Shown here: positions 38,657 to 49,803 of the stretch, one piece after another | Position numbering within the stretch: position 1 is the stretch's first letter | How the letters are laid out: the number at the start of each line of letters is the position of its first letter | NCBI GenBank assembly: GCA_027186245.1 | Contig: CP114496.1 | Span: forward strand, 441,501-505,500 | Direction of reading: 5' to 3' | Source of the DNA: Coriaria nepalensis | Taxonomy: Eukaryota; Streptophyta; Magnoliopsida; Cucurbitales; Coriariaceae | Length of the DNA stretch: 64,000 nucleotides | Notes under the pieces: generated by a model | Databases searched by the model: none | Told to the model about the DNA's origin: nothing | The model's input: only the letters and a program-made list of their open reading frames with translations | Program-made: the position numbers and the translations under genes

Positions 38657-41246
38657 ATGGCATTGGTCACCCATCAACTGCAGGTAATTAGAGAAATATG
38701 AACCAAAATTTTCCCAAATTTATCATAATTTCTTGAAGAGTAGGAAAATATTGTTACTTCAATTGTTTTATTGCCTGTCAACCCTTGAATTCGTGAAGTT
38801 GACAATTTATTACTTGTCAAGTCTAGTCTTTGTTGCTGTTCGAGGGCTAATAATAAAAGATGAACAGGCCAGAGGAGCTTAGGCAGTGATAAGAATTTAT
38901 ATGGAGAAAAGTCATAGAACTTTGATATCAGAAATTTTACTCATATGCCTTATGGATATGCTTGAAAAATGAGGTTGCATTGCAGGAAGCAGGTAAGACT
39001 AGAATTTGGGCCAACTGAAATATAAGATCTCTAGGTCCATAGTGAATTTGTTTTAGTGAGATTTTACATAAGCCCAAACTGGAATTCTAGTCCCAAACTA
39101 ACATTTCGGTTGGTTACCAAATATTCCTTAATCTCTACCCAGTTGGTCGATCTATCCTACTACTTGCACTTTGTCTTTGGCCTTGTGGCACTAGTTAACA
39201 ATCGTGAACTATGCCATATTACTTAAATTTTTTTTTTTATATTTATATATTACTATGCCATATTACTGATTCTATCAATGTGATTAGGGTTCATATGTAA
39301 CATTTTCTTCAAGGCCATCATCATGGACCATTGGAGTGAAGTTGAAACCTTATATACCTACTCTTCACATGGTCAGAAGAGTTGATAGGTGTATCTTATC
39401 AAGCCATAATATATCTTTAAGGCAAGGACTTTCTAATTTCTTTCCATATCTTCTTCGACGGCTTTGCTCAAGATATCCTTTCATTTATATCAACATTTTT
39501 GCTAGTGGAAACTGAAAAAATTAAAAAGTTCAATGGAAAATGCAAATTCTGATTGATGCATAATAATGGAAAGTGCAGTAATTTGCATATATTTGTTGTT
39601 ATTTTCCATAAGGTCCAGTTTCTAAAACTGGAGTTTGTGCAAACTGTATTGTTTTTAGTTACATTTGTAGTGTAAACTTTTGGATAAGTGTCTCAGACGT
39701 GGATTTTTTGGTCCAAGTTTAAATCCAAAATTGGAGTATGTACTCCCAAATAATTCACTATCTCTTTCTTTGACAATCATTTTGCTGTTAAAAATCAATG
39801 ATTTTACATTTTCTTGCATGAAATTGCATTATACTTATTAGCTGTATGAAATTCAAACGACTTGTTTCCACAGTGTAGGGCTTCCTTGCATTTGCCAATC
39901 AAATTTCGAACTGTCAAAGATCTCAGCCTTCAAGGGCAATGCTAAAAATGATAAATCAGGTAACAGAGCAAATGGATCTAAGGTTCTAAAGAATTCTATC
40001 AAGCTCAAAGATGGGGATGATTCCTTGACAGAAATGCCCAAGGCAAATGGGGTTCCTCTTTCCTATTCCTCCTCTGAAGCGGACCATGGAATTGCACCAT
40101 CCCCTGCTATTAACAAACTGTTCAAAAAATGGTTGACCTTGTTGCGAACTCAACCACCAAGCCAAGTAGCCGAGGATGGCATTTTGGAAAATGTTCCCTC
40201 AAGGGAGATATCTGAGACTCAAGGCAGGTCTGGTGAAGAGGAAAGAAGTGGGATTTTAAAGATGGTTTGGCTTCATATCTCGGGGTTGGATACAGTAGTA
40301 AAGATACCTCTACTCATATTGTAAGTACCACAACTTTTTCCCTTCCTCCTGTGCTTGTTCATGGGTTTCTAATATCCTTTTTTTTTCGGTGGGCCATTCT
40401 ATTTTCTGGGCTATATACGTCAGATTGAATTAGCTGAAAGAGAAATAAAGTGGGGAAAAAAACCTGGCATCACTTTTAAATGCTCATTCGTTGTGATAAA
40501 AATATGCGTCTCTTTACTTTCTTCGGTCTTTTCCATTTGCTTAACTTATGAAGTGCATAGGCTCATTAGCAAAAACATGCCTAAAATAGTAATTTGGATT
40601 ATGGTCCAACCCTTTTAGCATTTAGTGAAAAATTTGTCTAAGTATAGTAAGAAGTACCAAAGAGGTTATGTTAAAACATAAGCCTAATAATGGCTCAACT
40701 ATAAAATTTTAAAAATGGTTCTAAATAATGGTTGAAAGACCCAAAAAAAAATCAACCCACTTTTCTCTTTTTATTTTGACTGTAAATTCTCAAAATTGTA
40801 TAGCTTCTAATATCTCTTCTTAATTTTGCAGCATCCCTTTGTATGTGGCTGTTAATGCATTGTACGGGTCTGAAGTATCCAAAGAATTAACTCCTTTGTG
40901 GATTTTCGGGCCACTCATCACTGCCCTCTACATCAAGACGTTTCAATGGATATGTTCTCTCTACATCTTCACCATCAAGCAAAGTGCTCAGTTGATAAAG
41001 AACTTGCCTTCTTACTGCAAGATTGCCTATACCTATCTTGTCTCAGGGAAACTTAAAGAAGAGATTCATGCTCGACTCTTACAACCTTTTGTGGACATTA
41101 AGAATTTAGACTACAAAGAGTTGGTGAGACTGAAGCTTAAAGAATTGGAGAAGGAGATTGTAGAGAAGTATCTCGATTATGTGGAATCTATTTGGCCGTT
41201 TTATTGCAGAACGATCAGGTTTTTGAAGAGAGCTAATCTGATTTAG
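38657..41246 (+). CDS. EMB2759: EMB2759-like plastid protein
   Basis: Four coding exons join in phase: 38657-38683, 39288-39421, 39874-40320, 40832-41246, giving 340 residues. The 9-residue first exon (MALVTHQLQ) followed by GSYVTFSSRP, and the end FYCRTIRFLKRANLI, match my recollection of the plant EMBRYO DEFECTIVE 2759 family, whose loss stops embryo development in Arabidopsis; its biochemical role is unknown to me. The basic Ser-rich N-terminus fits a plastid transit peptide. The C-terminal half has two hydrophobic segments (IPLLIFIPLYVAVNALY and PLWIFGPLITALYI), so a membrane protein is likely. The end of exon 2 is uncertain. A GC donor at 39422 (TTAAG|GCAAGG) and a GT donor at 39389 (ATAG|GTGTAT) both keep the frame and differ by 11 residues. 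I prefer the GC site on family resemblance. Confidence 0.85.
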
Positions 41247-43118
41247 TTAAAAAGACGTGGGGATTGTTGATTTTGAGGAAACTCTTTGCATCCGGGGCAA
41301 AAGGGCACAATCAGATCTTTGTGTTGGATGTTTCTGATCGAATCGGATTGCATCAACCCGAGTTTGTCTGAGTTTGTGGTGATTCTTGTAACGCAGTGAT
41401 TTTTAATTTTTAATTTTTTTTTAAAGGGGTAGAGGGTTCCTATTTAGTATCAAGCGTTTATTTGTGATTTTTGTAATGTTTCATATGATGAGATGGAAGC
41501 AATTTTTGAACTCAAATTACTCATGGGCTGGCTTGGGATGTTCTCTCCTTTATCTATTCTCTTTTCTGATATGTTCTGATTCGGATAGAATTCTCTCAAT
41601 TTCATTTTTATTTTTAAGTGAATTTGAGAACATCTCGATCATTAATCACATGTTTGGTGAGGCCTTAATATATACGTAGGGGCAGCTTAATGACTTTGGG
41701 TGGCCTTAGCAAAACCAAAAAAAAAAAAAGAGGCATTCTAAAAAATAATTAAATTTTTTTTTTAAACCTTGTGGTGACTTAAATTTGAAACATAACATAT
41801 CAAAATATTTTTCCTTAAAACTATACAATAAATGCATAATAAGATCTTATTGGTGAAATTATAGTAGTTTAGGGTGGTAAATTGATAGTTTCTATAAAAT
41901 GAGATACTAAATTACTAAACATCATTAGTTTGAGGTACTAAAATGTTATTTAACCTTAAAATTAAGTTAAATTTAATAAATATAATAATTGACTCCATGT
42001 TAACTCTTATTTAAGATGGAATTTATACTCCATTTTGTATAATTTTCAAATTCCGTTAATCATTTGAGATTTTGAAAGAAAAATTAGAAATAAAATTTTG
42101 ATCAAAGGAAGATGAAGCATTAATGATGTCATTGTGACATAGTTAAGCTTTTAGAACCTCTAAAATGCCCTTTAAGAGTAGTTAAAGGGATAACAAATCT
42201 CACACTTGCTAAAAGTCTAACAAAACAAAAACGACATGCAATCAACATAAGAAAAGGTCAATACTACCTGATGCCAAACTACTCTTAAATTATTGCATAT
42301 AGGATATGTAGTTGGTTCTGTTTGATTGCTTTCTTATTCATGCAGAAATTGATCATAATGCTCGATTGTTCTCTCTAATTCTCTCTTTTAATCAAATTGA
42401 CTTCAATAATGTACCTTCTCCTTTGGCTCTATGTGTCTGAAATTTAGCCCTTTTGGGTCCCCCTAATGTGATATTCTATATATACTTGGAACATCTTACT
42501 CATTTTCTTAAAACCTTAAGGGGGTACCTTGCTTAATGAGATTTTCTTTTCTTATTCCTAGAAAGAATTTTTGCGGAAAAGAAAGACATATTAGGTGGAG
42601 AATGGTGAATAGTAAATTTACTAAGTGACAATGTAAGTGCTGGAAATTTAGTATATGTATATATAAGAATTAGTAATTTTATTCATTAATAATTATTTTT
42701 TAATTGGAAATCTAAATTTTTACTTACTATTTATATATAGATTTAAAATAACATCACACATATTGAGTATGTGGAGAATATTATCTCACATCGGGAACAT
42801 ATGTTTCGAGAACTCAATATATATAAATATTAAAGGTATTTTAACAAGATTTGAATTCGGTAAAGAACCGTACGGGTCATATATTAAAAAATGAATATAT
42901 TAAAAAATCGTGATATGAATGACAGTCATATAATGGAATCTATCTCATGAGTATCTCTCCCTTTGACTACCTACTCAATTTTCTCCTTGATTCTAGGAAT
43001 ATAAAAACTGTTACAGTTCATAATATATGATTGTATAAAAATTCTATATATGTACAGATTCACTCATTAATAAAATTAACAAAGTCCTTACTTCTTTAGA
43101 GTAGAGGCTTAATATACA
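41247..43118. other. Intergenic, AT-rich; possible LTR fragments
   Basis: The first 200 bases are the 3' leader of the EMB2759-like gene. Around 42755-43020 a segment with GGAGAATATTATCTCACATCGGGAA wording resembles the start of plant TRIM-type LTRs (which often read CCCACATCGG), but no paired copy or primer binding site was seen. No coding region was found. Confidence 0.4.
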
Positions 43119-43436
43119 CTAATGAGTTTTTCGATCAATGTCTATAGTGGCCTCTGCCTCCACAAGCCGATGCATGGACAATAGTTCTTCTCCTTTATGC
43201 AAATTGATCTCGGACTCCAATATATATGCAAATTGGTGTACAATATAGAGAGATCGTTGCTCCAATTCGCACGAGGGAATCTGCTCTCCAATTTGAAGAG
43301 CTTCACAAAATCCTCGTGTCTCATGAAGCCTATCTCCGGCTCCTTGGAAAATGCCGTCGGTAATCTCATCGCCACCTCCAACTTGACTTCTTAGCATCCT
43401 AACCATCAGCACTTGCAGTGGGCTAGGTCCACTCAT
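43119..43436 (-). pseudogene. Unidentified open frame beside a transposon gene
   Basis: A 105-codon frame on the minus strand, acidic and helix-prone (EALQIGEQIPSCELEQRSLY, EINLHKGEELLSMHRLVEAEA). I do not recognise a domain. It lies downstream of, and on the same strand as, the DUF1985 remnant and may be part of the same decayed element. Confidence 0.3.
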
Positions 43437-44303
43437 GGCAGAAACTCTTCACAGCACCATTTTCAAGCACCAAGGCTGATAAATGCTCGTTCTTGATATT
43501 GAAGGGAACGTTAAACTAATTTGTGTGCTTCCATGCGATATCACCAAATGAGTTATTTCTCTCAACATAGTCCATCATCATTGAGTTCTCTTCCCATACA
43601 TGAGTTAGTCGGTTCCCCTCCTCCAAAAAGGAAAGGTAACATTTTAATAATTTTCCAAGAATAAGGGGACTACCTGATTTATGAAAGCGGCGAACTGGTC
43701 GAGCAATTGATTGAATTTTTGTTGTCTCATCCAGAGTAAGAACATATACTCATTGACGTGCTACAAAGAAAAAGAAAACCATAAATTAAATAAATAAATT
43801 GTTAAGAAATTCATCCATAAGTCCAATCGGTTTCAAATACATATAAAACTATGTATCCATGACTTAGGTTCCTCAAAACATTGTCTATCGTAGTGAGTGC
43901 CATCGAATCCTATGACATGTGACTTGTCATGGGAAAATTAAAATGAGTAGGATGTTGATATAACCATATATAACAAAAAAAAATTTAAAATTGAGTAAAT
44001 TACTCAAATATCTACTTACGGCTCAATTTTGGCCTCTAATCATGTTTGCATTACTCTCTTATTTAACTTATTAGGAATAAAGAGTGTCGTCACCTTTAAT
44101 CTATTTTTCTTTTTATATTTTCATTTTTTGCTTATGTCTGTAAAAAGAGATATGATTGTCGCACCAAACATCCTCATCCTCTCACCCTGTCTTGTCTTAA
44201 GTATGGGCGGGGTCACATATGACTTAGTTGGATCCTCTGCATCTTCCTTACTCATAAGCTTGACATTACTCAATCCATTGTAAATAGGTACAACAGACAA
44301 ATA

Positions 44304-46334
44304 TCATGGTGAAGAGTCATAGTGATAGACAAATGGAGACGTGGCAGATGAAGGCGAATAATTAGGATGCGCGACGGGTGAAGGCAATTCCATCATCTTT
44401 GTTTGCTTCTTATCCATCTCATCCATCTGATTCTTCACGACATCTCTCAATTCATTAAACATCTTAACGAACTTCTCTATCCAACTCATAAAAAGAGTCT
44501 TCATTTTCTTTTCCAACACTCTACAATTCCCTTTACACTTACCTTTATAATTGTGGGCAATTCCCCTTATACCTTATTCTTTTTCTTCTTCCTTTTTTTT
44601 TTCATTCTTCATCTTCTTCTTTTGTATGTTTTTTTCTTCGTGTTCTTCTGTAGCTTCTTCTTCTAGTTGTTCCAATTCCTTGTCAACATGTCTATAGCTT
44701 CGTCATCCTTATCCTCGAAATGTACAAAATTTCGTATACTCTTGAGCTGCTTCTTCCTCGGTTAGTTTCAAGATTCCATGAATGATGAGCTATATTAAAT
44801 GAGGTAAAATTCATTCAATACTTAATCAATATAAAGTAAAATAGTTTAATTAATTAAATAAAAAAATACTTACATATTTTTCCTTGTCCACATCTTGACA
44901 TTTTCATAAGTTACGGACGGGTCCCTAGATGACCATCTTAAAATCTAAAGAATGAGATTCTCTTTATTTCACAATGTAGCTCGCTTTCCAAGATAATGAG
45001 TGGCTTCATATGCAGATACTTACATAATAATAAAGGGATAAGCAAATGTAACTTAACAAAATGAAAGCAAAATAACAAATTAAAATAGAAAATCTAACCT
45101 ATAAAGCCAATGTAAACCCGTCTAAAGTATATGTTTCCTCTTTATGTTTCTCCTTTGGCGCTTTCTTCCAATATCTATATGCAAGGGCCTTTTCCTTAAT
45201 ATTCTTATTAAGGGCCTAAATTGTTTTCTCATAACTCACTCTACCCTAATGGCAACTGGATAATCGGTAAAAAGTATTAGATATGTTCAATGTAAATTCT
45301 CTAATCTTATTATTCTTCCCTTGAGCGTAGATGACTCCCTCAATGAAATAGACAAAAATCATTTTCACAATTACATCATCATCATTCGTCCTTGGGGAAA
45401 AATTTAATTTGAATCTTTGTACAAATTCTGAAAGTTGTACACTCTTCCCACTAAGATACTTCCTCAATAGGTGGTCATATTTTTCTATCCACTTAATAAT
45501 GTGGTCATGGGGATAATCATGACATTTCAACCCCGTCATTATTGCAAATTCCCTCAGACTGAACCGCACATGCTTCTTCTGCTGCTTAAGCCACAACTCG
45601 TACCTCTTCTTGAACTTGGCTCATCAGAGAAGGAAAAAGTTTATAATTTGGATAGAGTTTGTAAGATCCACCTTCACTTCAGCAAAGTAGCCTAGGCAAG
45701 TTCCTCTAAACAACTGCAACTATCATGGAGTAAGCTTTTCTTTTATGTCAGCCATCACAACTTCTTGTTTTGCTATCATAATAGTATGACACTTGAAACG
45801 GACCATCGTGGATTACAAGTTGAAGCCGGAGACGGATTGGAGGTTAATCAACCTAAAAATTCAAAAATTGAATGTTAGTATACACAAATATTTAAGCTAA
45901 TTAATAGAAAAATACTTCAAAATTAACAACAACAAAAATCATGTATTCTACGAGTTGAAGGGCCCAGACCTCTGAAGGAAACTTCGATTTATAGATTACA
46001 CTAGTATAACTGCTAGTTTATTTTATAAGTCGAAGGCCTCTTCATAAGGTCTCATCGACCCGTAGAGTAAACACTACGAGTTGAAAAATCCTTCACAAGT
46101 CGAGACCTTTCGACCCGTAGAGTCAACTCTACAGGTCGAAATCCCCTTCACAAGGCCATTTTTGAAAAAGAGTTTCAAGACGCTTACCAAATTATTCGAA
46201 GGAGAGGTTTTCAACACCGCCTTCAATCTCTTAGCTTCTCGTTCGGGTGAGATTGAAGGATCCATCTTCCTTCTTTCTTTTTTATTTATCTTTTTTTCAC
46301 ATTCCCATGAGTTCGAGCCATCATGATTTTTCAA
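44304..46334 (-). pseudogene. Decayed DUF1985 (ULP1-type) transposon gene
   Basis: Read on the minus strand, 45095-45740 gives the DUF1985 pattern found in plant transposon-borne ULP1-protease genes. A weak FRGTCLGYF block is followed by LWLKQQKKHVRFSLREFAIM and TGLKC, then a block ending near ALAYRYWKKAPKE and ETYTLDGFTLAL. Stop codons and frame changes break it. Upstream, 46334-46074 gives a charged start (MDPSISPEREAKRLK) that looks like the N-terminal exon of such genes. Downstream, 44519-44304 gives a coiled segment (FNELRDVVKNQMDEMDKKQ) like their linker. RWSSRDPSVTYENVKMW is readable near 44930. No ULP1 catalytic domain was found, so the gene is dead. Confidence 0.7.
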
Positions 46335-47430
46335 AATGCACTAGGTTTGTTTTGAATGAAAATTCTGATTTCGAATGGTTGGTGAGCTCGAATGGGTTCA
46401 TTGATGGAAGTAAAGAATGAAGATTTTAAACTTTGAACAGGTGCTTGATAATTTTAGGCGACGTTAATGGAGGTCTCGACGTTAATAGAGGTCTCAACGT
46501 GCATTAATGGAGGGAGGGACGAAAGAAAAAGAAAACAATGGGAAAAAAAAGAATTAACAAAAAGGAAGCAGAGTGATGAAAAGTAAAAAAAATTAATACG
46601 CATGTCACCAAGTTAAAACCTGGTGACCCACATGTTTCTTTTCTAAGTGATGTGCCTTACCTATATCCCTCAAATTTACATGGACGACTTAGATTACCCT
46701 AATTGCATGAGCGCCTTGTAATTTGGGTGCCATATAATCCGGAAATCGGTTGAGGTGTCTGTGCACCCCCCTGCCTGCTTGGGCATTTAGACCATCTAAT
46801 TAAATTGGATGGTCCAAATGCTTTTATGTCATTTATGTTGAGTTGTTTAATATAAATTTAATTTTTAGTATTAATTATGAATTTTAGATTAAATTAAAGT
46901 TGTTAAATATAATGAACTTAAACTTGTTGCGTAATTTGATATTATTAATTTGATAAATCCTAAATTTGTATTTTTTTTCATTTATTTTTATTTTATTTTT
47001 TAATTACAGAATGAGTTGCGTAATTTGATTATACCTAAAATGATCTAAATCAATATAATTTAATCAATAATTAGGCTAAACATATATCATAATGAACTTA
47101 AAACATAATATGTAATCAACCTGTAGAGTCAAAGGACTCATAGACTCGTATAATCAAATTACCCTACAAGTCGATGATATTTTTATAATAGCTAGTTTAT
47201 TCTACGAGTCAAAGACATCATCGACCTGTATAACTAAATTACTACATAAGTTAATAAAGTCGATAGAGATTTCGACCCGTAGAGTAAACTAAAAATTATA
47301 AATATATTAATATAATTACTAATTTACTCATCAACTTATAAAATAATTTAATTATATAAATCAATGAGTTGATTGAGCTTTCAACCGATAAAATAAATAA
47401 ACGATTATAAACCCTCGATAATTTATAAAA
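45945..47430. repeat. Dispersed palindromic repeat cluster (CGACCCGTAGAG motif)
   Basis: The motif TCGACCCGTAGAG or its reverse complement, with variants, recurs about a dozen times in two blocks: 45945-46150 and 47115-47440. The clearest copy, 46109-46140, is a palindrome with 15-base arms and one mismatch (TTCGACCCGTAGAGT / ACTCTACAGGTCGAA). The inner block overlaps the N-terminal coding part of the DUF1985 remnant. Confidence 0.65.
46784..46820. repeat. Hairpin: 13-base arms
   Basis: CATTTAGACCATC (46784-46796) and GATGGTCCAAATG (46808-46820) are reverse complements with one mismatch and an 11-base loop. A GTGTCTGTGCACC stretch lies just to the left. Such hairpins occur near the ends of some plant Mutator-like elements; the assignment is inference. 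Confidence 0.6.
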
Positions 47431-48056
47431 TAATAGGGTCGATGGGATGAATACCGAAGACACCCCAATCTCTACAATCCGTACCTGTCCTTAGAAGTTA
47501 CTTTGATCCTTAGGGAAAGCAAAAGGTAGGTAATAGGCTAGTACTCTGTGTCTCCTTGTCTGGGAATCTTTTGTTGGGACTTATCCTCTTGTATTCTAGG
47601 GAATTGGAAAACTTATTACTATCCCTACAATTTGTGATTTTGTGATCAGATTTATATACACGTTACTGATTTAAATAGAATAGAAAGGGATGATAATTAT
47701 ACATTGATCAAGTTTTACATTGAGAATATCAATTATTAAGTGTCTTTTATAAGGAATTTTTTTTTTTAACTTAATAATTTATCCAATCCAAAATGTTCTA
47801 ATGTCAATCTACATATTATAACTCTTATATTTATTCTAAAAAACGTAAATTTCTTGTCTAAAACCATAATCATCATATTATTTAAGTTTCATCATGATAT
47901 TTTTAAGTACAACTATACGAACCTTTTCATATGATGGATGTGATGATTTTTAATTGCCTGGCTGTCATAGATCTAATACCAACCCTCTCAAGCGAGGAAC
48001 ATGATAGACTTTTATTGGTTGGTTGTCATAAGCCAACCTCCTCCTTTTATCTTGGA

Positions 48057-48095
48057 GGGGAAGGGGAAGGGGAAGGGGAAGGGGAAGGGGATGGG
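48057..48095 (+). repeat. (GGGGAA)n tract with G-quadruplex potential
   Basis: Six GGGG runs, each separated by AA, followed by one GGG run: seven G-tracts in 39 bases, well above the four needed for an intramolecular G-quadruplex. Confidence 0.9.
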
Positions 48096-49803
48096 ATGTG
48101 ATGAGTTATTTTTGGTGTTAGGCTGTCATCGGTCCTAACACAATCCATACTCCTATATTTGAGCTTGAGACCGGCCGGGTGGCATTTTCTAGTATAAAAC
48201 CAATTAAAGAGAAATTACTAAAAGCATGATAAGTGAAAATAGTGTCAAAAGAAATTTCAAGTATAAATTTTCTGAGAGGTCTACTACTCTAAACGAAGTT
48301 GAAAGATTAATAGTGAGGAAAGGGAAACAAAAATGTTAAAGTAAGTAAAAACACAATTGTTGTGTGAAGGGATAACACAAGGTGAAATGAACTTATTTGT
48401 CCTCTTCTATTTGGGTCCATCTTGAGTAAGAATATTCTTCTTCTCTCCACAGTCCACACCCCACCGCCTAAGTAAAATTTTAAGCATAATTATTACTTCT
48501 TTCTTAGGCGCCAATTAGGCATCTTTTGTATGTATCATACCAAACTTCACATGGTTCTCGGCTCTATCGAGAGTTTTGAGCATGATTGTTATTTTTGTCA
48601 AGTAAAGGTAACCTCTAGTGTAGTTGTTTATGTTCTTCTGTATTCTTCTTTTATTTTAATTTGGTATTAGGTAGCTATGGTTTTTAGTTTAAGAGGGTTG
48701 GAATTTGAGCCTATAAACAAAAGATTAGAAATCAGAAAAAATAAGATCAAGTTTGAGTCAACTCGTAAAGTTTTAAGATAAAGTTAGATTCAAATAGAAG
48801 AGATTTTATAAAGCTTATATCAATTGATCTGAAAACAATATATGAATATGAACGGCCGCTCAAATACTCTTACATGCAACTATATCCATACAATAATTCC
48901 AAGTTCTATGCTTCTATCAAGAAAATGAAGAAAGAAGCCTTGTACTCTTATTAGGTCACGTTGATATCATGTAGACTCTAAGAACAAAACATGATTGTAT
49001 TCCCTGCTACAAGCGATCTCTGAGAGGAGAGGATAGTGGAATTGTTGCCCCCATGCAAGTGTCTAATTTATTTATCCTCTTTAATAATACTCACTATTAT
49101 TTCAAAAAATTCTTATATAAATTATAAAATATAATTTTTTTTTTCTATTCTCTATCATACGTAAATTTCTATGGATTGATTTGACAAATACAAATTATAT
49201 ATAATTTTTTAGAATGAAGTTGACAATGAATGGAAGTCAAATCCTACTTAACATATTGGATCTATTCTATTGGATTCATGTGATCTTTTTCATCTCTTAA
49301 ATATAACCTAGACATAGCCCCACTTTAGAATTTGCTATCAAATCCACAAGTGGCTTTTTCCCCACCATACTTTTTTTCCCATCACACTACTACTTCTACT
49401 ACCTTATCCCCATTGCTTTCTCTCATTGCACAAGCCGATAAAAGTTTTAAAAAAAAAAATTAAAAAAAAAAAAATATATATATATATATATAAGCAAAAA
49501 ATAAATCTAGACTTTTTTCAGAACTAAAAAGGTGAAAAGATGACAGTGATCTACATTGAAACTTGTTGTTAAACCCTTATAAATTAAAATAATAATAACG
49601 TTAACTTTCTAATTAACCTCTTCAATTAGGTAGTCCTAATCTATAAAGCTACTAGTAACTATTTAAACTCCAAAGTCTATTACCATCATCATCTCCCAAT
49701 TTCAAACACTTCTTTAACTTCATCTCCCAACTCCTCTCTTCAATTTCATGATACACCCTCATGAAGAAATAAATCTAAACTCTTCACTTTCCTTCATTCT
49801 AAA

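Larger units (their letters stand above)
46335..49803. other. Intergenic, transposon-derived and repeat-rich
   Basis: Contains a hairpin at 46784-46820, the second block of the palindromic repeat, a GGGGAA tract at 48057-48095, and diverged repeats around 47935-48160 sharing GGCTGTCAT. The final 300 bases are the likely promoter of the LRR receptor-like protein; a TATA-like CTATAAAG lies at about 49641. No gene was seen. Confidence 0.5.
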
